A stretch of 64,000 nt of DNA from M1-B18 sp048264125 (GTDB taxonomy: Bacteria; Bacillota; Clostridia; Peptostreptococcales; Natronincolaceae): positions 434,001 to 498,000 of the forward strand of contig JBLXDM010000002.1 in assembly GCA_048264125.1 (NCBI GenBank), in the 5' to 3' direction. Positions within the stretch are counted from its first letter, which is position 1, and every line of letters starts with the position of its first letter. Both the position numbers and the translations under genes were made by a program. A model generated the notes under the pieces. That model saw nothing but the letters and a program-made list of their open reading frames with translations. It was not told the origin of the DNA and ran no database searches. Shown here piece by piece: positions 9,517-18,376 of the stretch.

Positions 9517-9647
9517 TCTCTCACCTCAAGTTTAATATTGAACAAAACCGATAGATATATGTTCTATATACTATTTTTTTCATCCCTTTAATAGTTTATT
9601 ATATTTTTATTAATTATTGAACCCCTTTTACAATATTATTTTTATAC

Positions 9648-9798
9648 GAACAAAAGTGGCTCTGCCACGTTTGTTTTCCAGGGAACCCATGCGTTCCCTA
9701 GGACGCTTCGCTGTACCCTCCTTATTTTAATAAGGGGGCACCCCCCTTAACAACCCCCCTATTTCATAGGAAATAAACGAACTTTCCAATGAAATAAA
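9648..9798. repeat. Dispersed hairpin-chain repeat, copy A
   Basis: About 150 bp made of successive inverted repeats: GTGGC-TCT-GCCAC, AGGGAAC-CCATGC-GTTCCCT, CCTTAT-TTTA-ATAAGG, a G5-CA-C6 palindrome, and TTTCATAGGAAA with TTTCCAATGAAA. Nearly identical to 27772-27923 and in its last third to 53671-53719. It fills the gap between glmU and spoVG and has no coding content. Confidence 0.85.
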
Positions 9799-9799
9799 T

Positions 9800-9823
9800 A
9801 AAGGAGCCCATTTTATGGCTCCC
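9800..9823 (-). terminator. Intrinsic terminator after spoVG
   Basis: GGAGCC (9803-9808) pairs with GGCTCC (9817-9822); on the minus strand the stem is followed by TTTATTTATTTC. It abuts repeat copy A. Confidence 0.75.
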
Positions 9824-9834
9824 CCCAGAATTTC

Positions 9835-10119
9835 TTACTCCTCCACCGCAGCTGTTTCAGCATCCTCGCCCATTTTTTCATACTCCCCAAAAATTGCATC
9901 TTGAATTTTTGTTCTTGTGTCAGAGTTTATTGGGTGTGCTATATCTCTAAAATCCCCCTCACCCATCTTACGGCTTGGCATTGCAATAAACAAGCCATTT
10001 TGGCCTTCGATAATTTTGATGTCGTGTACTACAAATTCGTCATCAAATGTTACGGAAACAATTGCCTTCATTTTGCCTTCTGTTGCAACCTTCCTTATAC
10101 GCACATCAGTCACTTGCAT
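9835..10119 (-). CDS. spoVG: Septation/sporulation regulator SpoVG
   Basis: This 94-aa protein is a near textbook SpoVG: MQVTDVRIRKV, MKAIVSVTFDDEFVVHDIKIIEG, then PSRKMGEGDFRDIAHPI. SpoVG is a small nucleic-acid-binding regulator that affects septation, capsule and sporulation. The acidic, variable C-terminal tail is normal. The gene is transcribed alone, from a sigma-H-like promoter at 10174-10198 to a terminator at 9800-9823, between purR and glmU as in B. subtilis. Confidence 0.98.
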   Translation of the reverse strand: MQVTDVRIRKVATEGKMKAIVSVTFDDEFVVHDIKIIEGQNGLFIAMPSRKMGEGDFRDIAHPINSDTRTKIQDAIFGEYEKMGEDAETAAVEE

Positions 10120-10173
10120 TGTCTCTCACCACCTTCCTTCTGTCTTGCTGCAAAAGCATTGTATTAATGCTCT

Positions 10174-10198
10174 ATTCTCCAAATATTCAGATATTCCT
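10174..10198 (-). promoter_or_regulatory. Sigma-H-type promoter of spoVG
   Basis: On the minus strand AGGAATA (-35, at 10192-10198) is separated by 14 nt from GAAT (-10, at 10174-10177). This matches the layout of the B. subtilis spoVG sigma-H promoter (AGGATTT, 14 nt, GAAT). It lies about 55 nt upstream of the start codon. Confidence 0.7.
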
Positions 10199-10257
10199 TC
10201 TTTAATTTGTAAAGTTTTCTGAATTTTTTTGTTATTATTATATTTTTATAAGATATA

Positions 10258-11076
10258 TTAAACTAGCTCAGGATTCGGATGGATATTTATAAGCTCCTGC
10301 TGCTCCTGTACCTCCTCCAGCACCAGCAGCGGTATATAGTCATTTACCAGTCTTTTTTCCGGCGACTTCGTTGAAATTAGAACACCTATGCCCTCTACCT
10401 TTGCTTCAAACTCCTTCATAAGGTCCACCATACCCTTAGCGGTCCCTCCACCCTTCATAAAGTCATCAATAATGATGACTCTTGATCCAGGCTTTATTGC
10501 TCTTCTAGAAAGAGACATCCTCTGTATCTTTCCGGTGGAGCCGGAAACGTAATTGATGCTCACCGTAGAGCCCTCGGTTACCTTGTCGTCCCTCCGTACA
10601 ATTACCAACGGCAGATTGGTTGCCTTTGCCACCATCAATGCTATAGGTATTCCCTTTGTCTCAACTGTTACTATATAATCAGCAGCCTTGTAGTTAAACT
10701 GACTGGCAAATATCTCTCCCACTCTTTGCATTAGATTGGGTGAATATATGATATCCGTCATATATAAAAAGCCCCCCGGCAAAATTCTCTCGGCACTGCT
10801 GAGCCTAGTGGAAATTTCCTCCAACAGCTCCTTATTTTGCTCCTTTGTTGTAAGAGGCACATATTTCACTCCTCCTGCTGCACCTGCAATCGTTTCCATT
10901 TTACCCAGCTTCATTTTTTCCATTGTTTGCTTAACTACCACGATATCTTCACTTATGGTGGATTTAGCAGAATTGAACTTTTCCGTAAAATAATTCAATG
11001 TAAATATTCTATTGGGCTGGTCACACAGAATTTTTACCATAGCCGCTATCCTTTCGTTCCGTTTCAATTTACTCAT
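10258..11076 (-). CDS. purR: Purine operon repressor PurR
   Basis: 272 aa with an N-terminal winged-helix domain (about 1-75, KRNERIAAMVKILCDQPNR) and a type I phosphoribosyltransferase-like domain carrying the PRPP motif VIIIDDFMKGGGTAKGM (about 195-211). As in B. subtilis PurR, PRPP binding is expected to relieve repression of purine genes. The position upstream of spoVG is conserved. Confidence 0.97.
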   Translation of the reverse strand: MSKLKRNERIAAMVKILCDQPNRIFTLNYFTEKFNSAKSTISEDIVVVKQTMEKMKLGKMETIAGAAGGVKYVPLTTKEQNKELLEEISTRLSSAERILPGGFLYMTDIIYSPNLMQRVGEIFASQFNYKAADYIVTVETKGIPIALMVAKATNLPLVIVRRDDKVTEGSTVSINYVSGSTGKIQRMSLSRRAIKPGSRVIIIDDFMKGGGTAKGMVDLMKEFEAKVEGIGVLISTKSPEKRLVNDYIPLLVLEEVQEQQELINIHPNPELV

Positions 11077-11163
11077 ATAATTCCTCCCGATATGAATTTT
11101 TCCCTATATATTAAACATTTTATTCGTTTTTATGCAGTAATTCAAGCAAAATATTGGAAAACA

Positions 11164-11196
11164 CATAAAAAGGACCTCCAGCTCAGCCAAAGGTCC
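11164..11196 (-). terminator. Intrinsic terminator after transglutaminase-like gene
   Basis: An 11-bp stem with G-U pairs (GGACC...GGTCC, 11172-11196, 3-nt loop) followed on the minus strand by TTTTTATG. Confidence 0.85.
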
Positions 11197-11239
11197 ATCT
11201 TTTCTCACTATACATTATTCGTTATACACTATTCACTAG

Positions 11240-12040
11240 CTAAAACACCTTTTCAGCTGAATATGCCTTTTCAGACTTATACATCTCTACACTGTGCTTT
11301 TGCTGAACAGAAGCTGCATCAAAGGTGGTATCTACTATTTTCCATTTCCCGTCTACATAAACCTCATTCCATGCATGGTATTCCTTCACAGCTGAGGCAC
11401 GGCCCTTTACCAGCTTGGTGGGAACCCCTACACTCCTCAGCATGGCTGCAAACAATGAGGAATAATCGTAGCAGATGCCCTTTCCAGCTTCAAGGATTGA
11501 ATCAATCTCTGGAAGATATTCTGCTGTAAGACCACCGATTTTAGCATAATCATATTTAATATTTGCTGTTATATAGTCGTATACAACCTTAATCTTTTCT
11601 TCATCCGTCTTCTTCCCCGCTGTAAGCTCTTGTGCCTTTTTGATTGCCTTCAAGCTGTCATCCCATTTTATATCCTGAATGGAATTAAGATATACTGCGT
11701 TTTCTTCTCTTATCTCAACTCTAATGGTATTTTTCATTAGCTCTTTAAATTTGTTGCCTTCTACATTCTCCATAAGTCTTACAACATATTCACCATTTCC
11801 CATTTGCAGAGGAAATTTTTCTAGCTCTTGATTTTGATATACATTATATGTATATCTTGTCCCATCCTTTTCAACTAAAAGCATGATTTTTTTGTCTGTA
11901 GGCTTATTGTATAATACGCCTACGATTCCGTCCTTGCTGTAGTCTGCATTTATCAAAATGCTTGCCTCTGCTGCATACGCAAAAAGGCTGCTCAGTATTA
12001 TTAAGCTTGAGATTATAATAGCTCCTATAGCTTTTCTCAT
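11240..12040 (-). CDS. Secreted transglutaminase-like protein under c-di-GMP riboswitch control
   Basis: The start is taken at ATG 12038-12040 (MRKAIGAIIISSLIIL), with GGGAGAG 7 nt upstream, because the longer frame runs into a riboswitch. The 266-aa product has a signal peptide ending near FAYAAEA, a beta-rich middle, and a transglutaminase/protease-like core with Cys in GKGICYDYSSLFAAMLRS, His in EYHAWNEVYVDG and Asp in VDTTFD, so the Cys-His-Asp triad is intact. It could cross-link, cleave or amidate wall or surface proteins. The target is unknown; the neighbouring sortase is a hint of a surface role. Confidence 0.85.
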   Translation of the reverse strand: MRKAIGAIIISSLIILSSLFAYAAEASILINADYSKDGIVGVLYNKPTDKKIMLLVEKDGTRYTYNVYQNQELEKFPLQMGNGEYVVRLMENVEGNKFKELMKNTIRVEIREENAVYLNSIQDIKWDDSLKAIKKAQELTAGKKTDEEKIKVVYDYITANIKYDYAKIGGLTAEYLPEIDSILEAGKGICYDYSSLFAAMLRSVGVPTKLVKGRASAVKEYHAWNEVYVDGKWKIVDTTFDAASVQQKHSVEMYKSEKAYSAEKVF

Positions 12041-12049
12041 AAAAAAACT

Positions 12050-12135
12050 CTCCCTTCGGTAGCTCGGCTGCCATTTTACAGGCCCTGTGGCTTTGCGTCC
12101 CATCGTTTCCAATGGTTTGCCTTTATCGGTGAAGG
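12050..12135 (-). ncRNA. Cyclic di-GMP-I (GEMM-I) riboswitch, gene-proximal copy
   Basis: The minus strand reads GATAAAGGCAAACC, GAAACGATGGGACGCAAAGCC, then GGGCCTGTAAAATGGC and GCTACCGAAGGG, the conserved blocks of the GEMM-I aptamer. The 5' strand of P1 (CCCTTC) pairs with GAAGGG, and GAAGGG merges with the GGGAGAG ribosome site of the gene downstream. Ligand binding should therefore tend to hide the ribosome site (an OFF switch); that part is inference. Confidence 0.93.
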
Positions 12136-12213
12136 GTTGTTAGACGCTTCACTTCTAAACGATATATTCAGTTTTTCTTGTGCTTGTCCTTTTCTTGGGC
12201 ATAAGAAAAACTC

Positions 12214-12297
12214 TTCTTTCGGTGGCCAGGCTGCCATTTTACAGGCCCTGTGGCTTTGCGTCCCATTGTTTCCAATGGTTTGCCTTTATCGTGAAAA
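12214..12297 (-). ncRNA. Cyclic di-GMP-I (GEMM-I) riboswitch, promoter-proximal copy
   Basis: A second aptamer about 80 nt upstream of the first: GATAAAGGCAAACC, GGGACGCAAAGCC, GGGCCTGTAAAATGGC and GGCCACCGAAAG on the minus strand. The conserved core is almost identical to the proximal copy, while P1 and the linker differ. No intrinsic terminator separates the two. Confidence 0.92.
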
Positions 12298-12328
12298 GTC
12301 TACACTTCTCCAATATTTATACTTATAT

Positions 12329-12358
12329 GGTATACCAAAATTTACTGCTTGTCTACAA
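12329..12358 (-). promoter_or_regulatory. Candidate promoter for the tandem-riboswitch mRNA
   Basis: Minus strand TTGTAG, 18 nt, TATACC preceded by TG (extended -10). The predicted transcript would begin about 25 nt before the first aptamer. The fit is moderate. Confidence 0.4.
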
Positions 12359-12433
12359 CTTTTTTACTATTGTCAAACTTATTATTATATGCAGTCTATA
12401 ATTATATATACCAGCTTTTTAGCGAATAAAACA

Positions 12434-12467
12434 AATAAAATCCAGCTGATTATTTTCACAGCTGGAT
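12434..12467 (-). terminator. Intrinsic terminator overlapping the sortase stop
   Basis: Nine-bp perfect stem ATCCAGCTG (12440-12448) with CAGCTGGAT (12459-12467), followed on the minus strand by TTTATTTGTTTT. The stem includes the last codons of the sortase gene. Confidence 0.85.
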
Positions 12468-13136
12468 TGCCTGTACGATCAATCGATGGGTGGGCTTTAC
12501 CTGTGGATCGCAGGTTATTAGGGTCAGAATTTTGTCCCTATTATTGCCCTTAAGCACCGATACATCGGTTGGCTCCACCACGACTACATTGTAGACCTCA
12601 TATATAAGGGTATTTCCTTCGGAGATAATTTGGATTTCATCCCCCTTCTGTAGCTCTGCCAGACGATTGAAGAAGCGCCCGAAGGTGTGGCTTCTATGGG
12701 CGGCAATTGCAGTGTTTCCAATTTCTCCTAGCTCAGCTGTTCCCTTTACCCTTGCGGATGCTATTCTAAGATTCTTTTCTGTTGCCCCCTCTAATATTGG
12801 CAGGCTTAGGCTTATCTTAGGTATTTCCAGTATGCCTAAGGCCCTTTGCTGTTGAGGGGGTTCCGCGGGAGGTAAAGCCTCCTGCGTTTCATTGTTAGTA
12901 TTTCCCATTTCCTCCATCTCTATATCTGACCCTTCACCGGCTTGAAGTAGCTGCTGTAGCTGCTCCAGCTCTTCTGAGCTTTGCAGGTCCTCCACCGAAG
13001 ACGCCACCAGAGCCCCCGACGCCAGCTCCTCCATTAGCCTTTGCTGCATATATTGGCTATAGCTCCTTTGTAAAAGGGGATAGGCCGCAATCAGCACCCC
13101 CAATATCATCAATACAATAGAGGTCTTCCTTCTCAT
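12456..13136 (-). CDS. Class D-type sortase
   Basis: The 226-aa protein has one N-terminal membrane anchor (about 6-24), an acidic/Gln-rich spacer (about 35-95) and a sortase domain with catalytic His in AAHRSHTFGRFF (about 144), Cys in LTLITCDP (about 209) and Arg in PTHRLIV (about 218). Sortases join LPXTG-like proteins to the wall or to pili. No LPXTG-type sorting signal was seen in the window, so its substrate is elsewhere. It lies just upstream of the c-di-GMP-controlled transglutaminase-like gene but has its own terminator. Confidence 0.9.
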   Translation of the reverse strand: MRRKTSIVLMILGVLIAAYPLLQRSYSQYMQQRLMEELASGALVASSVEDLQSSEELEQLQQLLQAGEGSDIEMEEMGNTNNETQEALPPAEPPQQQRALGILEIPKISLSLPILEGATEKNLRIASARVKGTAELGEIGNTAIAAHRSHTFGRFFNRLAELQKGDEIQIISEGNTLIYEVYNVVVVEPTDVSVLKGNNRDKILTLITCDPQVKPTHRLIVQAIQL

Positions 13137-13422
13137 TGAAAATCCTCCTTCTACGTCATTTTTGCTTATGCTTTAATTTTAGCAAATATTAAGCCAAGAA
13201 TAAAGCTACGATATTTCTTTATAGCTTCCTTAGGCTTTCCATGGCCTAGCCAAGGAAAAATGAGCGTAATTTTGTATAGGTGGCAGCGTTATTTTATGTT
13301 ATGATACATAATAGAGTTTCATATTAATTAATAAAATGTTATTTTTAAGAGCTACTTCATAATAGGATTATATAAAGCTGGCAAAAATAGCTATAAGATT
13401 ATTTTTAGAGGAGTGAACAGAC

Positions 13423-14808
13423 GTGATTGCTTTCAATTTGGATTCTCACCAGATACAACACATACATCTTATTGGAATTGGTGGAATAAGCATGAGTGCC
13501 ATTGCAGAGATACTACTAAAGCATGGCTACTATGTCTCTGGTTCCGATATAAAGGATTCAAGACTACTGGAAAAGCTTAGGACCAATGGTGCAAAAATTT
13601 ACATCGGTCATAATGAAGAAAATATAAAGAATCCTGATTTGGTGGTGTATTCTGCTGCCATCAAGGAATATAATCCCGAAAGACAGGAGGCCCTAAGACA
13701 AGGCATTCATCAGGTGGATAGAGCAGAGATGCTGGGGCAGATAATGAAAAAATACAAAAAAGCCATCGCCGTGGCGGGCTGTCATGGAAAAACCACCACT
13801 ACTGCTTTGGTTTCCCTCATACTTCAAAAGGCTGACTTCGACCCTACTATTTTGGTGGGTGGTGAGCTGGATGAAATTGGAGGAAATATAAGAATCGGAG
13901 AAAGCGAGCACTTCATCACGGAGGCCTGCGAATATGTTGAGAGCTTTTTAAAGTTTCATCCCTTCATAGGCATCATACTTAATATTGATGAGGACCACTT
14001 AGATTATTTTAAGGACATTCATCATATTAAAAGCGCCTTTGAAAAATTTGCCCATCTAGTTCCTAAGGAGGGCTTTTTGGTGGTATGTAATGATGATAAT
14101 CATATCAGAGATATCTATAATGATTTGGATTGTACCCTCGTAACCTATGGCATTCATAATGCCAGCGACTTTATTGCCACCGATATTAACTTTAGCCACG
14201 AGGGCTTTCCCTCTTTTCAGGTGCTGCATAAGGGACAGAGCATCGGAACCTTTGAGCTAAGCATTCCAGGCATTCACAATGTATATAATTCTCTTGCTGC
14301 AATAGCAACCTCCTACATATTGGGGGTTTCCACCGAAAGGATCATAGAGAATATAAAAATATATCATGGTATACATCGACGCTTTGAGCTGCTGGGAACC
14401 ACTAAGGGTGCAAAGGTCATAGACGATTATGCCCATCATCCAGCTGAGATAAGGGCAACCCTTGAAGCCGCTCAAAAATACCCTCACAATAAAATTTGGT
14501 GCGTTTTTCAGCCCCATACCTATACGCGAACCATTGCACTTTTAAATGATTTTCTTGAGGCCTTTCGTTTGGCAGACCATGTTATTATTACCGATATTTA
14601 CGCTGCCAGAGAGCTGGATGAGGGTAAAATACACAGTAAAACCCTTGCCGATCAAATAAGGGGCGTCGAGGATGTCAGATATATTAAGGATTTTGAGGAA
14701 ATATCAGATTTCATATATAACAACCTGCAGCCTCAGGACCTGGTAATTACCATGGGAGCTGGAGATGTTCATCGCATCGGGGAGAGTCTGGTTAATAAAG
14801 AAAAATAG
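13423..14808 (+). CDS. murC: UDP-N-acetylmuramate--L-alanine ligase
   Basis: 461 aa, the usual length. It shows the N-terminal Rossmann motif GIGGISMSAIAEILL (about 18-32), the ATP loop GCHGKTTTTALVS (about 119), HLDYFKD and the C-terminal DDYAHHPAEIRATLEAA. It adds L-Ala to UDP-MurNAc in peptidoglycan synthesis. The start is GTG 13423 after AGAGGAG. It is one of the few plus-strand genes, and shares a bidirectional terminator with the convergent LCP gene. Confidence 0.98.
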   Translation: MIAFNLDSHQIQHIHLIGIGGISMSAIAEILLKHGYYVSGSDIKDSRLLEKLRTNGAKIYIGHNEENIKNPDLVVYSAAIKEYNPERQEALRQGIHQVDRAEMLGQIMKKYKKAIAVAGCHGKTTTTALVSLILQKADFDPTILVGGELDEIGGNIRIGESEHFITEACEYVESFLKFHPFIGIILNIDEDHLDYFKDIHHIKSAFEKFAHLVPKEGFLVVCNDDNHIRDIYNDLDCTLVTYGIHNASDFIATDINFSHEGFPSFQVLHKGQSIGTFELSIPGIHNVYNSLAAIATSYILGVSTERIIENIKIYHGIHRRFELLGTTKGAKVIDDYAHHPAEIRATLEAAQKYPHNKIWCVFQPHTYTRTIALLNDFLEAFRLADHVIITDIYAARELDEGKIHSKTLADQIRGVEDVRYIKDFEEISDFIYNNLQPQDLVITMGAGDVHRIGESLVNKEK

Positions 14809-14893
14809 TGATTGGTTTTTTGTTTATTCATCCTGATAGGGGGTAATTTTATAATACATAAGCCCCCCACTCCCCCTATATATTAACAGAAAC

Positions 14894-14938
14894 GAAAAGA
14901 GTAGGATTCCCCTAATCCTACTCTTTTCTTGTTTTTTT
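14894..14938. terminator. Bidirectional terminator between murC and LCP gene
   Basis: A 14-bp perfect stem GAAAAGAGTAGGATT/AATCCTACTCTTTTC with A-run before and T-run (TTGTTTTTTT) after it on the plus strand serves murC and, on the minus strand, the LCP gene. Confidence 0.9.
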
Positions 14939-14973
14939 CTTATTTTAATTGCGATATAAAGTGTTGCCTATCT

Positions 14974-15945
14974 CTATTGGCTAATCTCTTCTTCCTCTGT
15001 ATATATTTTTATCAAAAGCTCCTTAACTGCCTCAGTATCATGGAAATAATAGGAGGCACCGCTTTGGTATCTGTCCTCTCCCGGAAGCATCTGCATGGTG
15101 ACATTTTCCATGCTAATTCCAACTGCACCGGTGGCAAGCCTTAATAGGTCCTGCAGCGGCATGTCAGTTTTAACATGCTTAAAGGCTGCTGCAGCTACAG
15201 CAGGCAGCTTCAGTCCTATAGCCTTTTTAAAGGCTGCCTTCATAAATTCCTGCTGTGCCTTAATTCTCCCAAGATCTCCGTCCACATAGGACATAGCACC
15301 ACTGTTGGGTGAGGCCTGACGATATCTAAGGAACTTAACGCCATCAGCACCATTTAGCACATGATGCCCCGGTTCAAAATATATCCTTAATGGAGGCTTC
15401 TGGTACTCATCCGTATAATCCATCAGCTTAGGAATATATACCGGCACTCCCCCAAGGGAATCAATAATTGAAGCGGCACCCTTGTATGAAACAGTAACAT
15501 AATAATCTACAGGTACGTCCAGCAATAGGTCACTTACCACAGTTTTTACACCGGTGGCCCCATGATCCCCATATACTGAGTTTAGCTTTCTTTTGTCCAA
15601 TCTGTCATAGCCCTGTCTATGAAAATAGGTATCTCTAGGCAGAGAAATAATATCTAGCTTCTTTGACTTTGGATTAAAGGATACAAACATCATGGTGTCG
15701 CTTCTAACATCCTCAAGACCCATAATCACCATATTGACACGGTCGCTGCTATTTATAAGGGCTTTAAACTCATCAACCTCTTCAGGCTCCAACTCCTCGC
15801 CCTCAGACTGCTCTGCTCTTATAATCAACTCGTCCTCATTAGGATGATTATCCTTCATATAACGATTAAAGGTCCAAAACAAGCTGCTGAACAAAATCAC
15901 AAAGGATAGAAAAGCAACAGAGAATATCTTCAAGAAAATCTTCAT
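14974..15945 (-). CDS. LytR-CpsA-Psr (LCP) family cell-wall ligase
   Basis: The protein has a short cytoplasmic N-terminus, one membrane helix (about 5-25) and an external LCP domain: SSDRVNMVIMGLE, SDTMMFVSFNPKSKKLDIISLPRDTYF (about 90-115), GGVPVYIP, LNGADGVKFLRYRQ. LCP enzymes transfer teichoic acids or other glycans from lipid carriers to peptidoglycan. The start is set at ATG 15945 because AGGGAAG overlaps the GTG nine bases upstream but is well spaced from this ATG. It is monocistronic. Confidence 0.92.
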   Translation of the reverse strand: MKIFLKIFSVAFLSFVILFSSLFWTFNRYMKDNHPNEDELIIRAEQSEGEELEPEEVDEFKALINSSDRVNMVIMGLEDVRSDTMMFVSFNPKSKKLDIISLPRDTYFHRQGYDRLDKRKLNSVYGDHGATGVKTVVSDLLLDVPVDYYVTVSYKGAASIIDSLGGVPVYIPKLMDYTDEYQKPPLRIYFEPGHHVLNGADGVKFLRYRQASPNSGAMSYVDGDLGRIKAQQEFMKAAFKKAIGLKLPAVAAAAFKHVKTDMPLQDLLRLATGAVGISMENVTMQMLPGEDRYQSGASYYFHDTEAVKELLIKIYTEEEEISQ

Positions 15946-16096
15946 TTTAATCACTTCCCTACTAATAAACGTTAGCCAATCTACAATAAAATACTTTTTT
16001 TGCTATACCATAACTCTTATTGTATCAAATTGTAGAGCTAAAAGCTACAGGGATGTGATATTAGTAATATAATGGCAACATATTCAGTTAATTCCT

Positions 16097-18376
16097 CTAT
16101 TTCAGCCTAGTATAGAGGCATCCCCTTACATATTTTAAATAGTTGAATTTCCAAAAACCTAAATAAAATCTTACCTTCCTTTCAACAAAGCCCATATAGC
16201 TTAGAAAAGCCTCCTTTTCCTCACTTGTCGGTTCATAGCTGCTATACTTGGCCAGCATCAAAATTTCTGTTATTTTGCCGAAGTCCTGCTGCTTATCATA
16301 TACATGTTGTCTAATTCTTGCATTATACTCATAGGGGGTCTCCCCCATCAAAACTGGATACTCCAGCAGTGCCAGCAGCTGAAGAATATTGCTGTAGAGC
16401 ATAACCACCGCCGTCTTATTATCGCTCTTTTGTAGCTTTTCTCTGTAGTCCTTTGTTTTCATGGAAATATACATGCATCTGATGGGGAGCAAGGCAAATA
16501 TAAGCAGCTGCAGCAAAACAGGAAAAATATTTTTAATCAGTCTAATTAATCTGTCTACCCTTCCTTCTGCCGCACCGGGTCCATCCATGCCCTCTCCAGA
16601 CTCCTGGATTGTGGAAGCTGGTAAATTTTCTGATGATTGGCTGTTTCTTTGTTGTTCCATCAGACGTTCCAGCTCCTCCAGCTCATCAAAGTAGTCTGTA
16701 TTCCCTCCAGCCCCCACTGTAGTGCTGGGCCCTAGCTCAGCCAGCGGACTGTAGGCAGGAGTAGCCTCCATGGTCACCCAGCCCAGCTCAGGGAAATATG
16801 CCTCTACCCATGCATGGGCATTTTTCTGCCTTACCTCGTACAGCCCTTCACTATTGGCTTCGGAGGGCATTCTATAGCCCTCTATGTATCTTGTGGGGAT
16901 GCCCTGAGTCCTTAGCATAATCGCCATAGCAGTTGCAAAGTAGGTACAATAGCCCTGCTTTTCCTCAAATAGGAAATACTCAACAAATTCCTTATGCATT
17001 GGCACCATCGGAACATCTGTGGCATAGGCATAATTGCCTCTAAGATGGTCTCTAATGGCGATGGCCCTTTGATATGGCGTTTCTAAATCCTTTGAAACGG
17101 AAGCAGCCAACTCCTTTATTTCGGGTGACAGCTCTAAAGGTAATTGAAGATATTTTTCATCCACCGGAGCCTCCTCCAGTGCTGTAGAATTTTCAGTGGG
17201 CAATAGTGCCTTTATAATATATTTATCATTTTTATGCATCGCTTTATCAGAAATTCCATGGAACTCTTCATTTACATGCAGTCTCCCTCCATTGCCCAAT
17301 AGCACCTCAATCGGCTGATAGGGCGAAAAGACCGTATTGCTTGAAAGGTTTGCATAGGTTATTTCCAAAAATATCTCTCTGCCATTGACAGCCTCCCTAG
17401 GCAAAGGCATTTCAGGCGAATAGCTGATGTAATCCTTATCCTGGCTGAACCAGCTATTCTTGCTATAGAGGCTCCTTATGTTTCCCCTTAAATATAGCTG
17501 CTGAGGCGCCTTGACCCTCATCACCAATCTTTCGCTTTGCTTCACTGGCCCCCCTAAGCTTCTGCTCTGCTGATATCCTGTGTCCGTCAGGCTGAAGAGG
17601 GTGCTTTGCCTGTTCCGGCCATAATCAAAGTCATCCCGCAAATCCACTAAACCTGGAAAGGCCTCTGTAAGCCTTGCCTCCAGCCAATATAAATTCACTC
17701 TATAGCTTAGCTTAGGTAGAAGGGAGGCCAGCAGAATAATGATCATGCCGTAGGAAAAAATCGTCTTAAGCCAAATTCTGTACATATCCTGAGAATGTCT
17801 GACCTTTTCCTCCCCCAGCTCCTCAAGCCGTCTATAATATACCTCCAAACTGGTGAAAATGGCATAAAGCAGCAGAAATACTCCCAGCATGGGATATGCA
17901 ATATTTATATGAATATACCAATAGTAGATTAGCAGGTATAAATACGCCGCCAGTAGCAGCTTTTTTCCCTTTGACCTGAATAAGGCATAGGCAGTTATTA
18001 TGCAGATTGCAAGGGACAGCAAAAGCCAAAGCTCCTTTGTGTGCTGCTGCAGCAGATCCTCTCCGTACCTAATATGCCGCCAGAGATTGCTGAAAAAGCT
18101 GCCCAAGGATAGGAGTCTTTGTATAAAGGCCTCTCTATTATAATGATTATAGAGCATTGCCACCGGCAGACCCCCCAGCAGTATAAGGTAAAGACTGAAG
18201 GGAAAGGCCATCACCAGCTGTGCGACGCCACCTAACAAGGCAGTTATCAAAAGCCTCTCTGCTGTTGAAAATTCTATTAACAGCACCTCACCTATGGTAT
18301 TGGTCAATGTAAATGCCATGAGTAGGCATATGATTGCATATACAGTTTTTTGATTGCCCTTAAGCTCCCTTTTCAT
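16097..18376 (-). CDS. TgpA-like membrane transglutaminase
   Basis: The product (about 759 aa) has some six or seven N-terminal membrane helices, an external loop, a transglutaminase core with Cys in EKQGYCTYFATAMAIMLR (about 480) and His in NAHAWVEAYFPELGW (about 525), a further membrane helix near 610, and a cytoplasmic DUF4129-like tail. Start chosen at ATG 18376, with GGAGGG 8 nt upstream; it overlaps the DUF58 gene by 17 bp. Third gene of a MoxR-DUF58-transglutaminase operon of uncharacterised function, possibly envelope remodelling. Confidence 0.88.
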   Translation of the reverse strand: MKRELKGNQKTVYAIICLLMAFTLTNTIGEVLLIEFSTAERLLITALLGGVAQLVMAFPFSLYLILLGGLPVAMLYNHYNREAFIQRLLSLGSFFSNLWRHIRYGEDLLQQHTKELWLLLSLAICIITAYALFRSKGKKLLLAAYLYLLIYYWYIHINIAYPMLGVFLLLYAIFTSLEVYYRRLEELGEEKVRHSQDMYRIWLKTIFSYGMIIILLASLLPKLSYRVNLYWLEARLTEAFPGLVDLRDDFDYGRNRQSTLFSLTDTGYQQSRSLGGPVKQSERLVMRVKAPQQLYLRGNIRSLYSKNSWFSQDKDYISYSPEMPLPREAVNGREIFLEITYANLSSNTVFSPYQPIEVLLGNGGRLHVNEEFHGISDKAMHKNDKYIIKALLPTENSTALEEAPVDEKYLQLPLELSPEIKELAASVSKDLETPYQRAIAIRDHLRGNYAYATDVPMVPMHKEFVEYFLFEEKQGYCTYFATAMAIMLRTQGIPTRYIEGYRMPSEANSEGLYEVRQKNAHAWVEAYFPELGWVTMEATPAYSPLAELGPSTTVGAGGNTDYFDELEELERLMEQQRNSQSSENLPASTIQESGEGMDGPGAAEGRVDRLIRLIKNIFPVLLQLLIFALLPIRCMYISMKTKDYREKLQKSDNKTAVVMLYSNILQLLALLEYPVLMGETPYEYNARIRQHVYDKQQDFGKITEILMLAKYSSYEPTSEEKEAFLSYMGFVERKVRFYLGFWKFNYLKYVRGCLYTRLK

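Noticed and set aside
11077..11529. Plus-strand 230-codon frame (10837-11529)
   Set aside because: It runs antisense through purR, a terminator and the transglutaminase-like gene; no ribosome site or recognisable product.
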